From Collinsella sp. MSK.8.10 (GTDB taxonomy: Bacteria > Actinomycetota > Coriobacteriia > Coriobacteriales > Coriobacteriaceae): DNA of 64,000 nucleotides. Every line of letters starts with the position of its first letter. Position 1 is the stretch's first letter. Positions 57,389 to 64,000 of this stretch are shown here, in pieces. The notes beneath the pieces were generated by a model. That model saw nothing but the letters and a program-made list of their open reading frames with translations, was not told the DNA's origin and searched no databases. Made by a program: the position numbers and the translations under genes. The stretch spans positions 1 through 64,000 of the forward strand of contig NZ_JAHPYF010000007.1 in the NCBI RefSeq assembly GCF_019041915.1, given 5' to 3'.

Positions 57389-59301
57389 AGGGCGCGGACC
57401 TTCGGCTCATCATCGAGTTGCGGAATGGCGCCCACCACGTTGTCGGCCAGCCAGTCCATCTCGACGATTTGCGTGCTCGGCAGTGGGGGAAAGCCCTCGA
57501 TCTGCACCACGCCGTCTTGGCTATGGAGCTCGCCGCCAAATGGATTGATGGAGCCCTCGACGATGCCATTGCGGAGCAGCTGAACAAGCTTGCGCGTCTG
57601 ATAGGGCAGGCCCGGAGCGTAGCGAATGTCGATGACGCCCGAGCTCATACCATACCAGTAGTTGACGGCGCGAACCTGGCTGTCGTCACTGGTCTCATCC
57701 CAGGTGCCATGCAGCAGGCTTCGCACGATAAGCTCGTAGTAACGGCCCCAGTTCCATACCGGCATGGCGGTGCCGACGACCTTGCCATCGACCAGGCGGT
57801 GAAGTCCGTAGGCCGTGGGGTCCTCCAGCGACTTGGACATGTCAGCGCCGGTCATAACACTCACGCCTTCGCGGCACATGGCCTCGGCAAGACCGCCGGC
57901 GGGCACATCGCCCCAGGTCAGGATAATTTGCGCGCGGGGGTCGAGCAGCGAGGCGCCAATTGCAAAGGCGTTGATCTCGCTAAGCGCGCCCGACGCAAAG
58001 ACGGACGCGTGGTAGCCAATGCGATGGTTGTCTGCCATGCTGGCCGCAAGGGCGCCCAGGAGGAACTTGGCCTCGTACATCTTTCCAAAATACGAGCGCA
58101 CGCTTTGGTGGGGAAGGCCGATAGAGCAGTTGAGGAACCGAACCTGGGGATACTCAACGGCAGCCCTGAGCGTATATTCCATCAGGCGGTGCGAGGTCGA
58201 GAAGATGACGTTGTCTCCGTGTTTGACAGCCGTTTCCACGGCGGCGTAGAACACGTCTGGACCGTGGCAGTCCTCGAATGCCTCGGTGCGCACGATGCCG
58301 CCAAAGTGCTCGTCGAGATACTGACGCCCTTGGTCGTGCAGGCTGTCCCAGCTCGACGTAGCACAGGGGAATTCATGGATAAAGGCGATGCGCAGGGGGT
58401 TGGCCGCCGAGTAGACAGTCTTGCCCATAAAGAAGTTGAGCACGCCGGAGGTGGACTTGGCGGGCGCCTCTTCCTCATCGACGCTCGGCGCTTCGACAAG
58501 ACTGACCTTGTCCTCGTCATTTTTGCCGGCAATGACCAGCTCGCGCCAAATCTTGCACAGGCGGTTTACGACGATATCCGTCGGCGTATCTAGCAGGCGG
58601 TCCTGGTTGTAAACATTGAGGTAGACGAGCATGGCGTCGGCGGGCGTAATGTCCAGATGGTCGCCGCCGGCGCGCAGGTAGGCGCGTTTAAAGAGTAGGA
58701 AGGTGTGGCGCAGGTAGTCGACCTTTTTCTGTGGCCACTTTTCGACAAGGTCCTGGCCGAGCATCTTGGCGAGCGTCTCATAGCTTCCCTCGCGCGAGAA
58801 CTCAATCTCGTATAGGGGGCAGACGCGCCAAAACGCGCAGAACTCGCCGTACAGGCGACTTTCGACGGAATCCCATGTGCCGGGGTAGAGGCGGGTGACC
58901 TTGGCCGAAACCGTCGGGGCGTCCAGGAATTTGAGGACGCTGACGCGCTTGTTGCCCTCCTGGACGTAGAACCGATGCATGAACTCGGTGACGATGATGG
59001 GGTCGCGATAGCCCTCGGTCACCTGGATGTCATAGAGGTTGGACCACTTGCGGGCGAACTCGGTGCTAAATGGCAACAGGGGCATAAAGTTGCACGAAAA
59101 GGCTGACTGACGGCCCTTGGTAACCGTGCCGACGACCATTTCGAGCGGAATGTCCCTTAGGCCGACGCTCTCTCGCTGACCTAAGGGGAGCTGGGCAACG
59201 AGGCTATCGAGGTCCGTAAGGTACGGGTGCTCGCTTTGGCTGATGGCGCGACGGCGTCCCTGCTCGCCGCGCTTGCGTGCTTGACGATAGGCCTCTTCCA
59301 T
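57385..59301 (-). CDS. ParB-like domain fused to a BMP (PnrA/Med) ligand-binding domain
   Basis: The 638-residue protein has no signal peptide or lipobox. Residues about 45-135 resemble the ParB/sulfiredoxin fold: a GTVTKGRQSAFSCN strand region, YRDPIIVTEFMHRFYV, then QEGNKRVSVLKFLDAPTV, matching the DGNHRV-type motif. A helical middle part follows. Residues about 305-560 form a basic-membrane-protein domain (PLRIAFIHEFPCATSSWDSL, then LLGALAASMADNHRIGYHAS and ILTWGDVPAGGLAEAM), the nucleoside-binding fold of PnrA and Med. A cytoplasmic ligand sensor is the best guess. It is the first gene of a two-gene operon. Confidence 0.75.
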   Translation of the reverse strand: MEEAYRQARKRGEQGRRRAISQSEHPYLTDLDSLVAQLPLGQRESVGLRDIPLEMVVGTVTKGRQSAFSCNFMPLLPFSTEFARKWSNLYDIQVTEGYRDPIIVTEFMHRFYVQEGNKRVSVLKFLDAPTVSAKVTRLYPGTWDSVESRLYGEFCAFWRVCPLYEIEFSREGSYETLAKMLGQDLVEKWPQKKVDYLRHTFLLFKRAYLRAGGDHLDITPADAMLVYLNVYNQDRLLDTPTDIVVNRLCKIWRELVIAGKNDEDKVSLVEAPSVDEEEAPAKSTSGVLNFFMGKTVYSAANPLRIAFIHEFPCATSSWDSLHDQGRQYLDEHFGGIVRTEAFEDCHGPDVFYAAVETAVKHGDNVIFSTSHRLMEYTLRAAVEYPQVRFLNCSIGLPHQSVRSYFGKMYEAKFLLGALAASMADNHRIGYHASVFASGALSEINAFAIGASLLDPRAQIILTWGDVPAGGLAEAMCREGVSVMTGADMSKSLEDPTAYGLHRLVDGKVVGTAMPVWNWGRYYELIVRSLLHGTWDETSDDSQVRAVNYWYGMSSGVIDIRYAPGLPYQTRKLVQLLRNGIVEGSINPFGGELHSQDGVVQIEGFPPLPSTQIVEMDWLADNVVGAIPQLDDEPKVRAL

Positions 59302-59357
59302 GGTGTCTACTCCCTTAGTCGTTTAAACAACGATATGAACCATGGTACCACGATGCG

Positions 59358-59397
59358 AAACCACCAGAAAGGTGCCTGTCCCCTTTGCGGTGGTTTT
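59358..59397. repeat. GGGGACAGG-family hairpin overlapping mscS stop
   Basis: AAACCACCAGAAAGG and CCTTTGCGGTGGTTT pair around TGCCTGTCC. The right arm overlaps the stop codon of the MscS gene, so the element may serve as its terminator. Confidence 0.7.
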
Positions 59398-60163
59398 AGG
59401 CGATGATGGGGGCGATGGCGCGGATACAGGCGTCGGCTGCCGTGAAAGTGATGCTGTCGTCACTGACGATGAAGATGATTTTGCCCTTGACGCCAAAGTC
59501 GCCGATCTCGCTAAAGAGCACGTACGGCTCCTTGCCAAAGCCCGAGATGGGAAGCACAGCGGCCTTGGTGGCGTTGGTGAGCTCATCTGCCAGCGCGTCC
59601 AGTGAAGCCCACTTGGACGTGTCCTTGACCGCGACGGGGACGGCCACGCGCCCAAAGGGCATCAAATGCACGAGTGTGTTCTTGGAGATGTTGGAGTTGG
59701 GGATGATGATGGTCTGCCCGCAGGCATCTTCGATGGTCGTATGGCGCCAGGTGATATCTTGGACCACGCCCGACACGCCGCCGACCTCGATATTGTCGCC
59801 GGGTTTGATAATGCCCATAAACGTCACCTGCATGCCGCCGATGAGGTTTGAAAGCGTGTCCTGAAAGCCGAGCGAGATGGCGATGCCGCCGACGCCAAGA
59901 GCGGCGACGAGGGCGTTTGCGTTAACGCCAAAGCAGTTGTCGAGGATAAAACTGCCGCCGATCGTCCATATGACGGCGCGCGCGATGTTGATGAAGATGC
60001 TGGATGAAGGGAGTGGGTTATCGTCGCGGTTAAGCAGGTGGCGCAGGGTCTTGGACGCGACCTTGGCGGCAACGGCGGTGCCGATAGCCAAGATACCTGC
60101 CCAGATGATGTTGTGGACCCATCGTTGTGCAAAGAAATGAAGAATTGGCTCAAACAATTCCAT
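59396..60163 (-). CDS. mscS: Small-conductance mechanosensitive channel (MscS family)
   Basis: MscS opens under membrane tension and releases solutes at hypo-osmotic shock. The 255-residue protein has three N-terminal membrane helices. The pore helix is LVAALGVGGIAISLGFQDTL (about 88-107), and the cytoplasmic beta domain has VGGVSGVVQDITWRHTTIED and IIIPNSNI. The length is slightly below E. coli MscS. AGGAGG-like bases precede the start on the minus strand. It is bounded by hairpins on both sides and is a single-gene unit. Confidence 0.92.
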   Translation of the reverse strand: MELFEPILHFFAQRWVHNIIWAGILAIGTAVAAKVASKTLRHLLNRDDNPLPSSSIFINIARAVIWTIGGSFILDNCFGVNANALVAALGVGGIAISLGFQDTLSNLIGGMQVTFMGIIKPGDNIEVGGVSGVVQDITWRHTTIEDACGQTIIIPNSNISKNTLVHLMPFGRVAVPVAVKDTSKWASLDALADELTNATKAAVLPISGFGKEPYVLFSEIGDFGVKGKIIFIVSDDSITFTAADACIRAIAPIIA

Positions 60164-60205
60164 GTAGGGAAACCTCCTAATGATCGTCCAACCATGATAC
60201 CCACC

Positions 60206-60237
60206 AAAAAGCCCGTCCGATCACATTGGACGGGCTT
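60206..60237 (-). terminator. Terminator of the ABC transporter operon
   Basis: AAGCCCGTCC and GGACGGGCTT form a perfect 10-bp stem around 9 nt. On the minus strand TTTTTGG follows. It lies about 75 nt after the ATPase stop, with the GGGGACAGG hairpin in between. Confidence 0.85.
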
Positions 60238-60260
60238 CTGCGCTCGATATAAGGGTTAAC

Positions 60261-60304
60261 GAAAACCACCACAAAGGTGCCTGTCCCCTTTGTGGTGGTT
60301 TTCT
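60261..60304. repeat. GGGGACAGG-family hairpin after the ABC ATPase gene
   Basis: GAAAACCACCACAAAGG and CCTTTGTGGTGGTTTTC pair perfectly around TGCCTGTCC, the most symmetrical copy in the window. It sits 7 nt past the ATPase stop. Confidence 0.75.
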
Positions 60305-60310
60305 AGGTCG

Positions 60311-61105
60311 TTAGCTCAGCAGCATGCGGTCGTTGGCGAGCTCGCCGCCCGAGACCTCCTCGAACTTCTGGAGCAGGTCGGCGACGGTGAGCGACTTTTT
60401 CTCGTCGCCGGCCACGTCGTAGATCACGTGGCCTTCGTGCATCATGATCAGACGGTTGCCCAGACGGATGGCGTCGTTCATGTTATGCGTGACCATGAGC
60501 GTGGTCAGGTGGTTCTCGTCGACAATCTCCTCGGTCAGGTTGAGTACCTTAGAAGCCGTCTTGGGATCGAGGGCCGCGGTGTGCTCGTCGAGCAGCAGCA
60601 GGCGCGGCTTGGTGAGCGTGGCCATCAGCAGGGTGAGTGCCTGGCGCTGGCCGCCCGAGAGCAGACCGACCTTGGCGTTGAGGCGTGTGTCCAGGCCAAG
60701 GTCCAGGCGTTTGAGCAGCTTAACGTACTCGTCCTTCTCGGCCTTGGTGACGCCCCACGAAAGACCGCGGCGCTGGCCGCGGCGCTTGGCGAGGGCCAGG
60801 TTCTCGGCAATCTGCATGTCGGCTGCGGTGCCGCGCATGGGGTCCTGGAACACACGGCCCAGGTACTTGGCGCGCTGCGACTCGCTCAGACGCGAGATGT
60901 CGGTGCCGTCGAGCTCGATAACGCCCGAATCGAGCGGATATACGCCGGCGATCATGTTGAGCAACGTGGACTTGCCGGCGCCGTTGCCACCAATCACGGT
61001 TACAAAGTCGCCATCATTCAGAGTGAGGTCGACGCCGGTAAGAGCGCGCTTCTCGGTGACGGTGCCCTTGTTAAAGGTCTTCTTGACGTGTGAGAGTTTA
61101 AGCAT
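60311..61105 (-). CDS. ABC transporter ATP-binding protein (TrpZ/COG1101 type)
   Basis: This ATPase energises the importer formed with the next two genes. The 264-residue protein has Walker A GGNGAGKST (39-47) and signature LSGGQRQALTLLMATL. Walker B is LLLLDEHTAALDP, with a histidine after DE that is typical of this subfamily. The ATG at 61105 overlaps the permease stop by 8 nt (ATGCTTAA); an ATG 9 nt upstream is too close to AAGGGGG. Related systems in streptococci import tryptophan, but the substrate here is not proven. Confidence 0.9.
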   Translation of the reverse strand: MLKLSHVKKTFNKGTVTEKRALTGVDLTLNDGDFVTVIGGNGAGKSTLLNMIAGVYPLDSGVIELDGTDISRLSESQRAKYLGRVFQDPMRGTAADMQIAENLALAKRRGQRRGLSWGVTKAEKDEYVKLLKRLDLGLDTRLNAKVGLLSGGQRQALTLLMATLTKPRLLLLDEHTAALDPKTASKVLNLTEEIVDENHLTTLMVTHNMNDAIRLGNRLIMMHEGHVIYDVAGDEKKSLTVADLLQKFEEVSGGELANDRMLLS

Positions 61106-62021
61106 CTGCCTCATCCCCCTTCGTGTAGGAGCTGCGGAGCTTATAGCGCTCCCAAACCACGGGCACGCACAGGGCCACGGCAACGATCACGGCGGAGAGC
61201 AGCTTCATGTCGTTGGCGTCCATGCCCAGCTGCAGCACGATGGCGCGGATAAGGAAGTACACCACGGAGCCAAAGACGGCGGAGGCAAGACGGACGCTAA
61301 ACTGCGTGAGACCGCCGGGCAGCAGGCGGCCGAGCACCTCGCCGATAACAATAGCGGCAAGACCGATAACGATGGCGCCGGTACCCATGCCAATGTCGGC
61401 GTACTTCTGGCTCTGGCAGATGAGCGCGCCAGAGAGGCCGATGAGGGCGTTGGAGAGCACGAGGGCGATCATCTTGGTGGAGTTGGTGTTGACGCCCAGG
61501 GCGCGGATCATGTACTCGTTGTTGCCGGTAGCGCGCAGTGCGGAGCCGATCTCGGTACCAAAGAACCAGTACAGGATGGCGACGATGGCCACGGCCAGCA
61601 CAATGCCCAAGATAATGGCAACGGTGGACTGCGGTAGGCCGGTCATGTTGCTGACGGACGAGAAGATGGTGCCCTTGGCGAGGATGGGCGTGTTGGACTT
61701 GCCCATGATGCGCAGGTTGATGGACCACAGGCTGATCTGCGTCAGGATTCCGGCGAGGATCGCGGGAATCTCAAAGACGGTGGTCAAAATGCCCGTGACG
61801 GCGCCCGCGATGGCGCCGGCGCACATGCCGGCCAGTACGGCGAGCAGCGGGTCGACGTTGTTATTGACGATGAGTACGGCGCAGACGCAGCCGCCGAGGG
61901 CAAAGCTGCCGTCGCAGGTCATATCGGGGATGTCGAGCAGGCGGAACGTGATAAACACGCCAAGCACCATAATGCCCCAGAGGACGCCCTGCGAAACGGC
62001 GCCCTGCAATGCAATGAGCAT
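61098..62021 (-). CDS. ABC transporter permease (TrpY/COG4120 type)
   Basis: The 307-residue membrane protein has eight to nine hydrophobic helices. It shows the family blocks LLDIPDMTCDGSFALGGCVC, GILTQISLWSINLRIMGKSN and the coupling-loop region ALRATGNNEYMIRALGVN. It resembles branched-chain amino acid type permeases and pairs with the ATPase, overlapping it by 8 nt. AGGAGG lies before the start on the minus strand. A hairpin of 11 bp sits between this gene and the upstream binding-protein gene. Confidence 0.9.
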   Translation of the reverse strand: MLIALQGAVSQGVLWGIMVLGVFITFRLLDIPDMTCDGSFALGGCVCAVLIVNNNVDPLLAVLAGMCAGAIAGAVTGILTTVFEIPAILAGILTQISLWSINLRIMGKSNTPILAKGTIFSSVSNMTGLPQSTVAIILGIVLAVAIVAILYWFFGTEIGSALRATGNNEYMIRALGVNTNSTKMIALVLSNALIGLSGALICQSQKYADIGMGTGAIVIGLAAIVIGEVLGRLLPGGLTQFSVRLASAVFGSVVYFLIRAIVLQLGMDANDMKLLSAVIVAVALCVPVVWERYKLRSSYTKGDEADA

Positions 62022-62125
62022 GCTTCATACCTCCTAGGATAGGGTGGACACGTGAGTCACCATGATAGCGGTAACAATGCATAAAAGAGCTGCGGCCGGA
62101 TGTTTTGTCTCATCCGTAACAAGCA

Positions 62126-62154
62126 GGGCGAACGCCGGTCTTTGGCGTTCGCCC
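62126..62154 (-). promoter_or_regulatory. Intercistronic hairpin between binding protein and permease genes
   Basis: GGGCGAACGCC and GGCGTTCGCCC pair perfectly (11 bp) with a 7-nt loop and no T-tract. Such stems often stabilise the upstream mRNA, giving more binding protein than permease. Confidence 0.6.
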
Positions 62155-62225
62155 CTGTGGCTCAGATATTGAATAACACGGCAACGGCGCGAGTATGGGC
62201 CCTAGGCACATCGCCGCGCATACCG

Positions 62226-63206
62226 CTACTCGTCCAGAGCGGAGAGGTCGATGCCCAGAGCCTCGGCCATCTCGTCGTTCTTGACGACGACCAGGTCCTT
62301 GCTCGAGAGGTGCTTGATCGGCATATCCTCGGGCTTGGCCTCGCCCTTCAGGATCTTGACGGCCATCTCGCCCGCGGCGTAGCCCAGGTCCTCATAGTTG
62401 ATGGAGAGGGTGAACAGGCCGCCGGCCATGCACATACCCTCCTCGCCGGTCACGAAGGGGAGCTTATTCTCCTTGCAGATCTGGCCGACCTGCGAAGCGC
62501 CCGCGGCGATGGTGTTGTCGGTGGGGGAGTAGAGCGCGTCGACCTTGCCCACGGCGGACTCGACGACGGACTGGATCTCGTTGGAGCTCGAGACGGTGAA
62601 GTCGGTGTACTCCAGGCCCAGCTTGCCGAGTTCCTTCTTGGCGGCCTTGATTTGGACGTCGGAGTTGGACTCGGCAGTGCAGTAGAGCAGACCGACCTTC
62701 TTTACGTCGGGCAGGACCTTCTGCATCATCTCGAGCTGCTCGGCGACCGGGGTGAGGTCGGAGGCGCCAGTGACGTTGGTGCCGGGTTTGTCGTTGTCCT
62801 GGACCAGGCCGGAGGCGGCGTAGTCGGTGATGGCGCAGCCCACGATGGGGATATCGGCCGTGGCGCCGGCGGCGGCCTGCGCGGCAGGCGTGGCGATGGC
62901 GTAGATCAGGTCGACGTTGTCGCCCACAAACTTGTCGGCGATGGACTTACACGTGGACTGGTCGTTCTGGGCGTTCTTCTGGTCGATCTTGACCTTAAGG
63001 CCGCTCTTCTTGATGGCCTTGACAAAGCCGTCATTGGCGGCGTCGAGTGCGGAGTGCTCGGTGAGCTGCAGAACGCCGATGGTGTAGTCGGAACCGGCGG
63101 CTGCGGAGCCGGAACCAGAGTTGCCGCCGCATCCGGCAAGCGGGGCCAGTGCGAGCAGACCGGCGGAGACCAGAAGGCTCCTGCGGCTGATGGTGATGTC
63201 CTTCAT
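62226..63206 (-). CDS. ABC transporter substrate-binding lipoprotein (TrpX/COG2984 type)
   Basis: This extracytoplasmic receptor feeds the ABC importer. The 326-residue protein starts with KDITISRRSLLVSAGLLAL, a twin-arginine-like signal. The lipobox LAGC at 23-26 follows (lipidated Cys26) and then a Gly/Ser linker. The mature part has the periplasmic-binding fold from YTIGVLQLTEHSALDAANDG. GGGGG precedes the start at 63206. Members bind tryptophan or other small ligands; specificity cannot be read from sequence. Confidence 0.9.
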   Translation of the reverse strand: MKDITISRRSLLVSAGLLALAPLAGCGGNSGSGSAAAGSDYTIGVLQLTEHSALDAANDGFVKAIKKSGLKVKIDQKNAQNDQSTCKSIADKFVGDNVDLIYAIATPAAQAAAGATADIPIVGCAITDYAASGLVQDNDKPGTNVTGASDLTPVAEQLEMMQKVLPDVKKVGLLYCTAESNSDVQIKAAKKELGKLGLEYTDFTVSSSNEIQSVVESAVGKVDALYSPTDNTIAAGASQVGQICKENKLPFVTGEEGMCMAGGLFTLSINYEDLGYAAGEMAVKILKGEAKPEDMPIKHLSSKDLVVVKNDEMAEALGIDLSALDE

Positions 63207-63269
63207 ATCGTTACCCCCAGTATAGAAATGGCTGGAAACACTGCACTCAAACAAAGTGCAAGTGGAACT

Positions 63270-63297
63270 ATAGTAGCGCGGATGTCCATTTTTACAA
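63270..63297 (-). promoter_or_regulatory. Promoter of the ABC transporter operon
   Basis: On the minus strand TTGTAA (63297-63292) and TACTAT (63275-63270) are 16 nt apart, 63 nt before the binding-protein start. A small GCACT/AGTGC hairpin lies in the leader. Confidence 0.65.
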
Positions 63298-63366
63298 TAA
63301 CCTAGCGGGTTTTTTAATACAGAACCGGATGGGCGGTACGGGTAGTCGAATGGGCGGCGGAGGTTC

Positions 63367-64000
63367 TTATGCGGCGGAGGCGTTCTCATCGTCTAGCGCG
63401 GCAAAGAGTTTTTTGCCGTCGAGCAAGCGCGTGCTGACGTTTTTCATGCGGCTGACCTCAACGGTGCGCAGGGTGTCGTCGGCGCCTCGGGTGTCGTAGA
63501 CCGTTCCCAGCAGATACGAGACGCCATCGCGTTGCCTGATGGCAAAGGGCCGGACCGTCATCCGCACCACCTCGGTTTCGCCACGTGCCGTGACGCTCGA
63601 AATATCAAAACTCACCGTGGTTCCGTGGTCGATGGCCTGCTCGATGAGCTCGCAGGTGTCGATGCGCTTGACGGGCGTGCGCGGGGCCTTGGTGGATTTG
63701 CTGCCCGCGCTTGGAGCGGGCTCGGGTGCATCGAGGTAGCCGCGAACGTCGGCACTCGCCATGGCGACCAAGTGCTGCGCCATGCTTTTTCGGATGGCGA
63801 TGGGCGTAGAACGGTTGCGCATGACCATGCCGTGGAGGCGGATGACCTCTTCGTCGGTGAGTGGACGGGTCAAGAGTCGATACCCCACGCCGCGCTTGTA
63901 CTCAATTTCGTATCCGGCATGGCGAAGTGCGGAGATGGCGGTGTAGATGCTGCGCCGCGCCGCCGAGATGGGCATGCGGGCGGGGTCGTCGGGATGGGCG
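63367..64000 (-). CDS. WYL-domain transcriptional regulator, 5' end outside the window
   Basis: The visible 210 or so residues continue in frame past the first internal ATG to the window edge (AHPDDPARMPISAARRSIY), so the start lies beyond 64000. An HTH segment (RSIYTAISALRHAGYEIEYK, then RGVGYRLL) is followed by a linker and a WYL-like ligand domain. The latter has VSFDISSVTARGETEVVRMT, VRPFAIRQRDGVSYLLG and a YDTRGADDTLRTVEVSRM end. WYL regulators often respond to nucleotide or oligonucleotide ligands. Its targets are unknown; the ABC operon lies directly downstream in the same direction. Confidence 0.8.
   Translation of the reverse strand, partial: AHPDDPARMPISAARRSIYTAISALRHAGYEIEYKRGVGYRLLTRPLTDEEVIRLHGMVMRNRSTPIAIRKSMAQHLVAMASADVRGYLDAPEPAPSAGSKSTKAPRTPVKRIDTCELIEQAIDHGTTVSFDISSVTARGETEVVRMTVRPFAIRQRDGVSYLLGTVYDTRGADDTLRTVEVSRMKNVSTRLLDGKKLFAALDDENASAA

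Overview
The window is 64 kb of GC-rich bacterial chromosome with short intergenic gaps. It resembles a gut actinobacterium of the class Coriobacteriia, most likely Collinsella or a close relative. That assignment is inference from protein resemblance: a Veg-ispE pair, the disA-ispD-ispF-cysS-rlmB-rae1 block, a MurE without the DAP-specific arginine motif, and a large acyl-CoA dehydratase activase. No rRNA, CRISPR array or transposase gene was seen.

Left part (1-31 kb). An FMN riboswitch controls a riboflavin ECF transporter (RibU, a fused double ATPase, EcfT), followed by two tandem FMN-binding split-barrel proteins. An argC-argJ-argB-argD operon takes glutamate to N-acetylornithine. A tRNA-Val with duplicated 3' ends follows, then asnB, then a cell-wall and housekeeping run (murE, HAD phosphatase, murI, rph, rdgB, dtd), veg-ispE, tRNA-Pro, tatA, greA and lysS, whose product carries an extra C-terminal tRNA-binding domain. 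Next come a threonine/serine exporter, a small membrane protein, and a two-gene operon of a 1479-residue activase and its likely TetR repressor, with a 21-bp palindrome in front.

Middle part (31-54.5 kb). clpC, pepD, then divergent mntP (with a yybP-ykoY type Mn riboswitch) and disA-ispD-ispF-cysS, rlmB and rae1. A lower-GC gene for an HTH protein fused to a HipA-like kinase fold is inserted here, with a 32-bp palindrome upstream. After tRNA-Thr comes a beta-glucoside PTS/6-phospho-beta-glucosidase operon with a divergent RpiR regulator. Then the translation cluster: tRNA-Tyr, tRNA-Thr, tRNA-Met, tuf, rpmG, tRNA-Trp, secE, nusG, rplK, rplA. A leucine leader peptide and attenuator precede a collapsed leuA-leuB remnant, so this leucine locus is dead.

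Right part (54.5-64 kb). All genes are on the minus strand: an ECF-type sigma factor with a DUF4179 anti-sigma, a two-gene operon coding for a ParB-like/BMP fusion protein and a metallophosphoesterase, an MscS channel, an ABC system of the TrpXYZ type, and the 3' portion of a WYL regulator that runs off the window.

Intergenic DNA is rich in dispersed structured repeats. The most interesting is a roughly 100-nt multi-stem element present twice, once downstream of lysS and once downstream of cysS, with compensatory base changes in its outer stem. Others are a GGGGACAGG-core hairpin family (seven copies), a TGTAACA palindrome family (two loci), a GTTACGCGG hairpin pair and a CTCCCG/AGCGTGGAT family.
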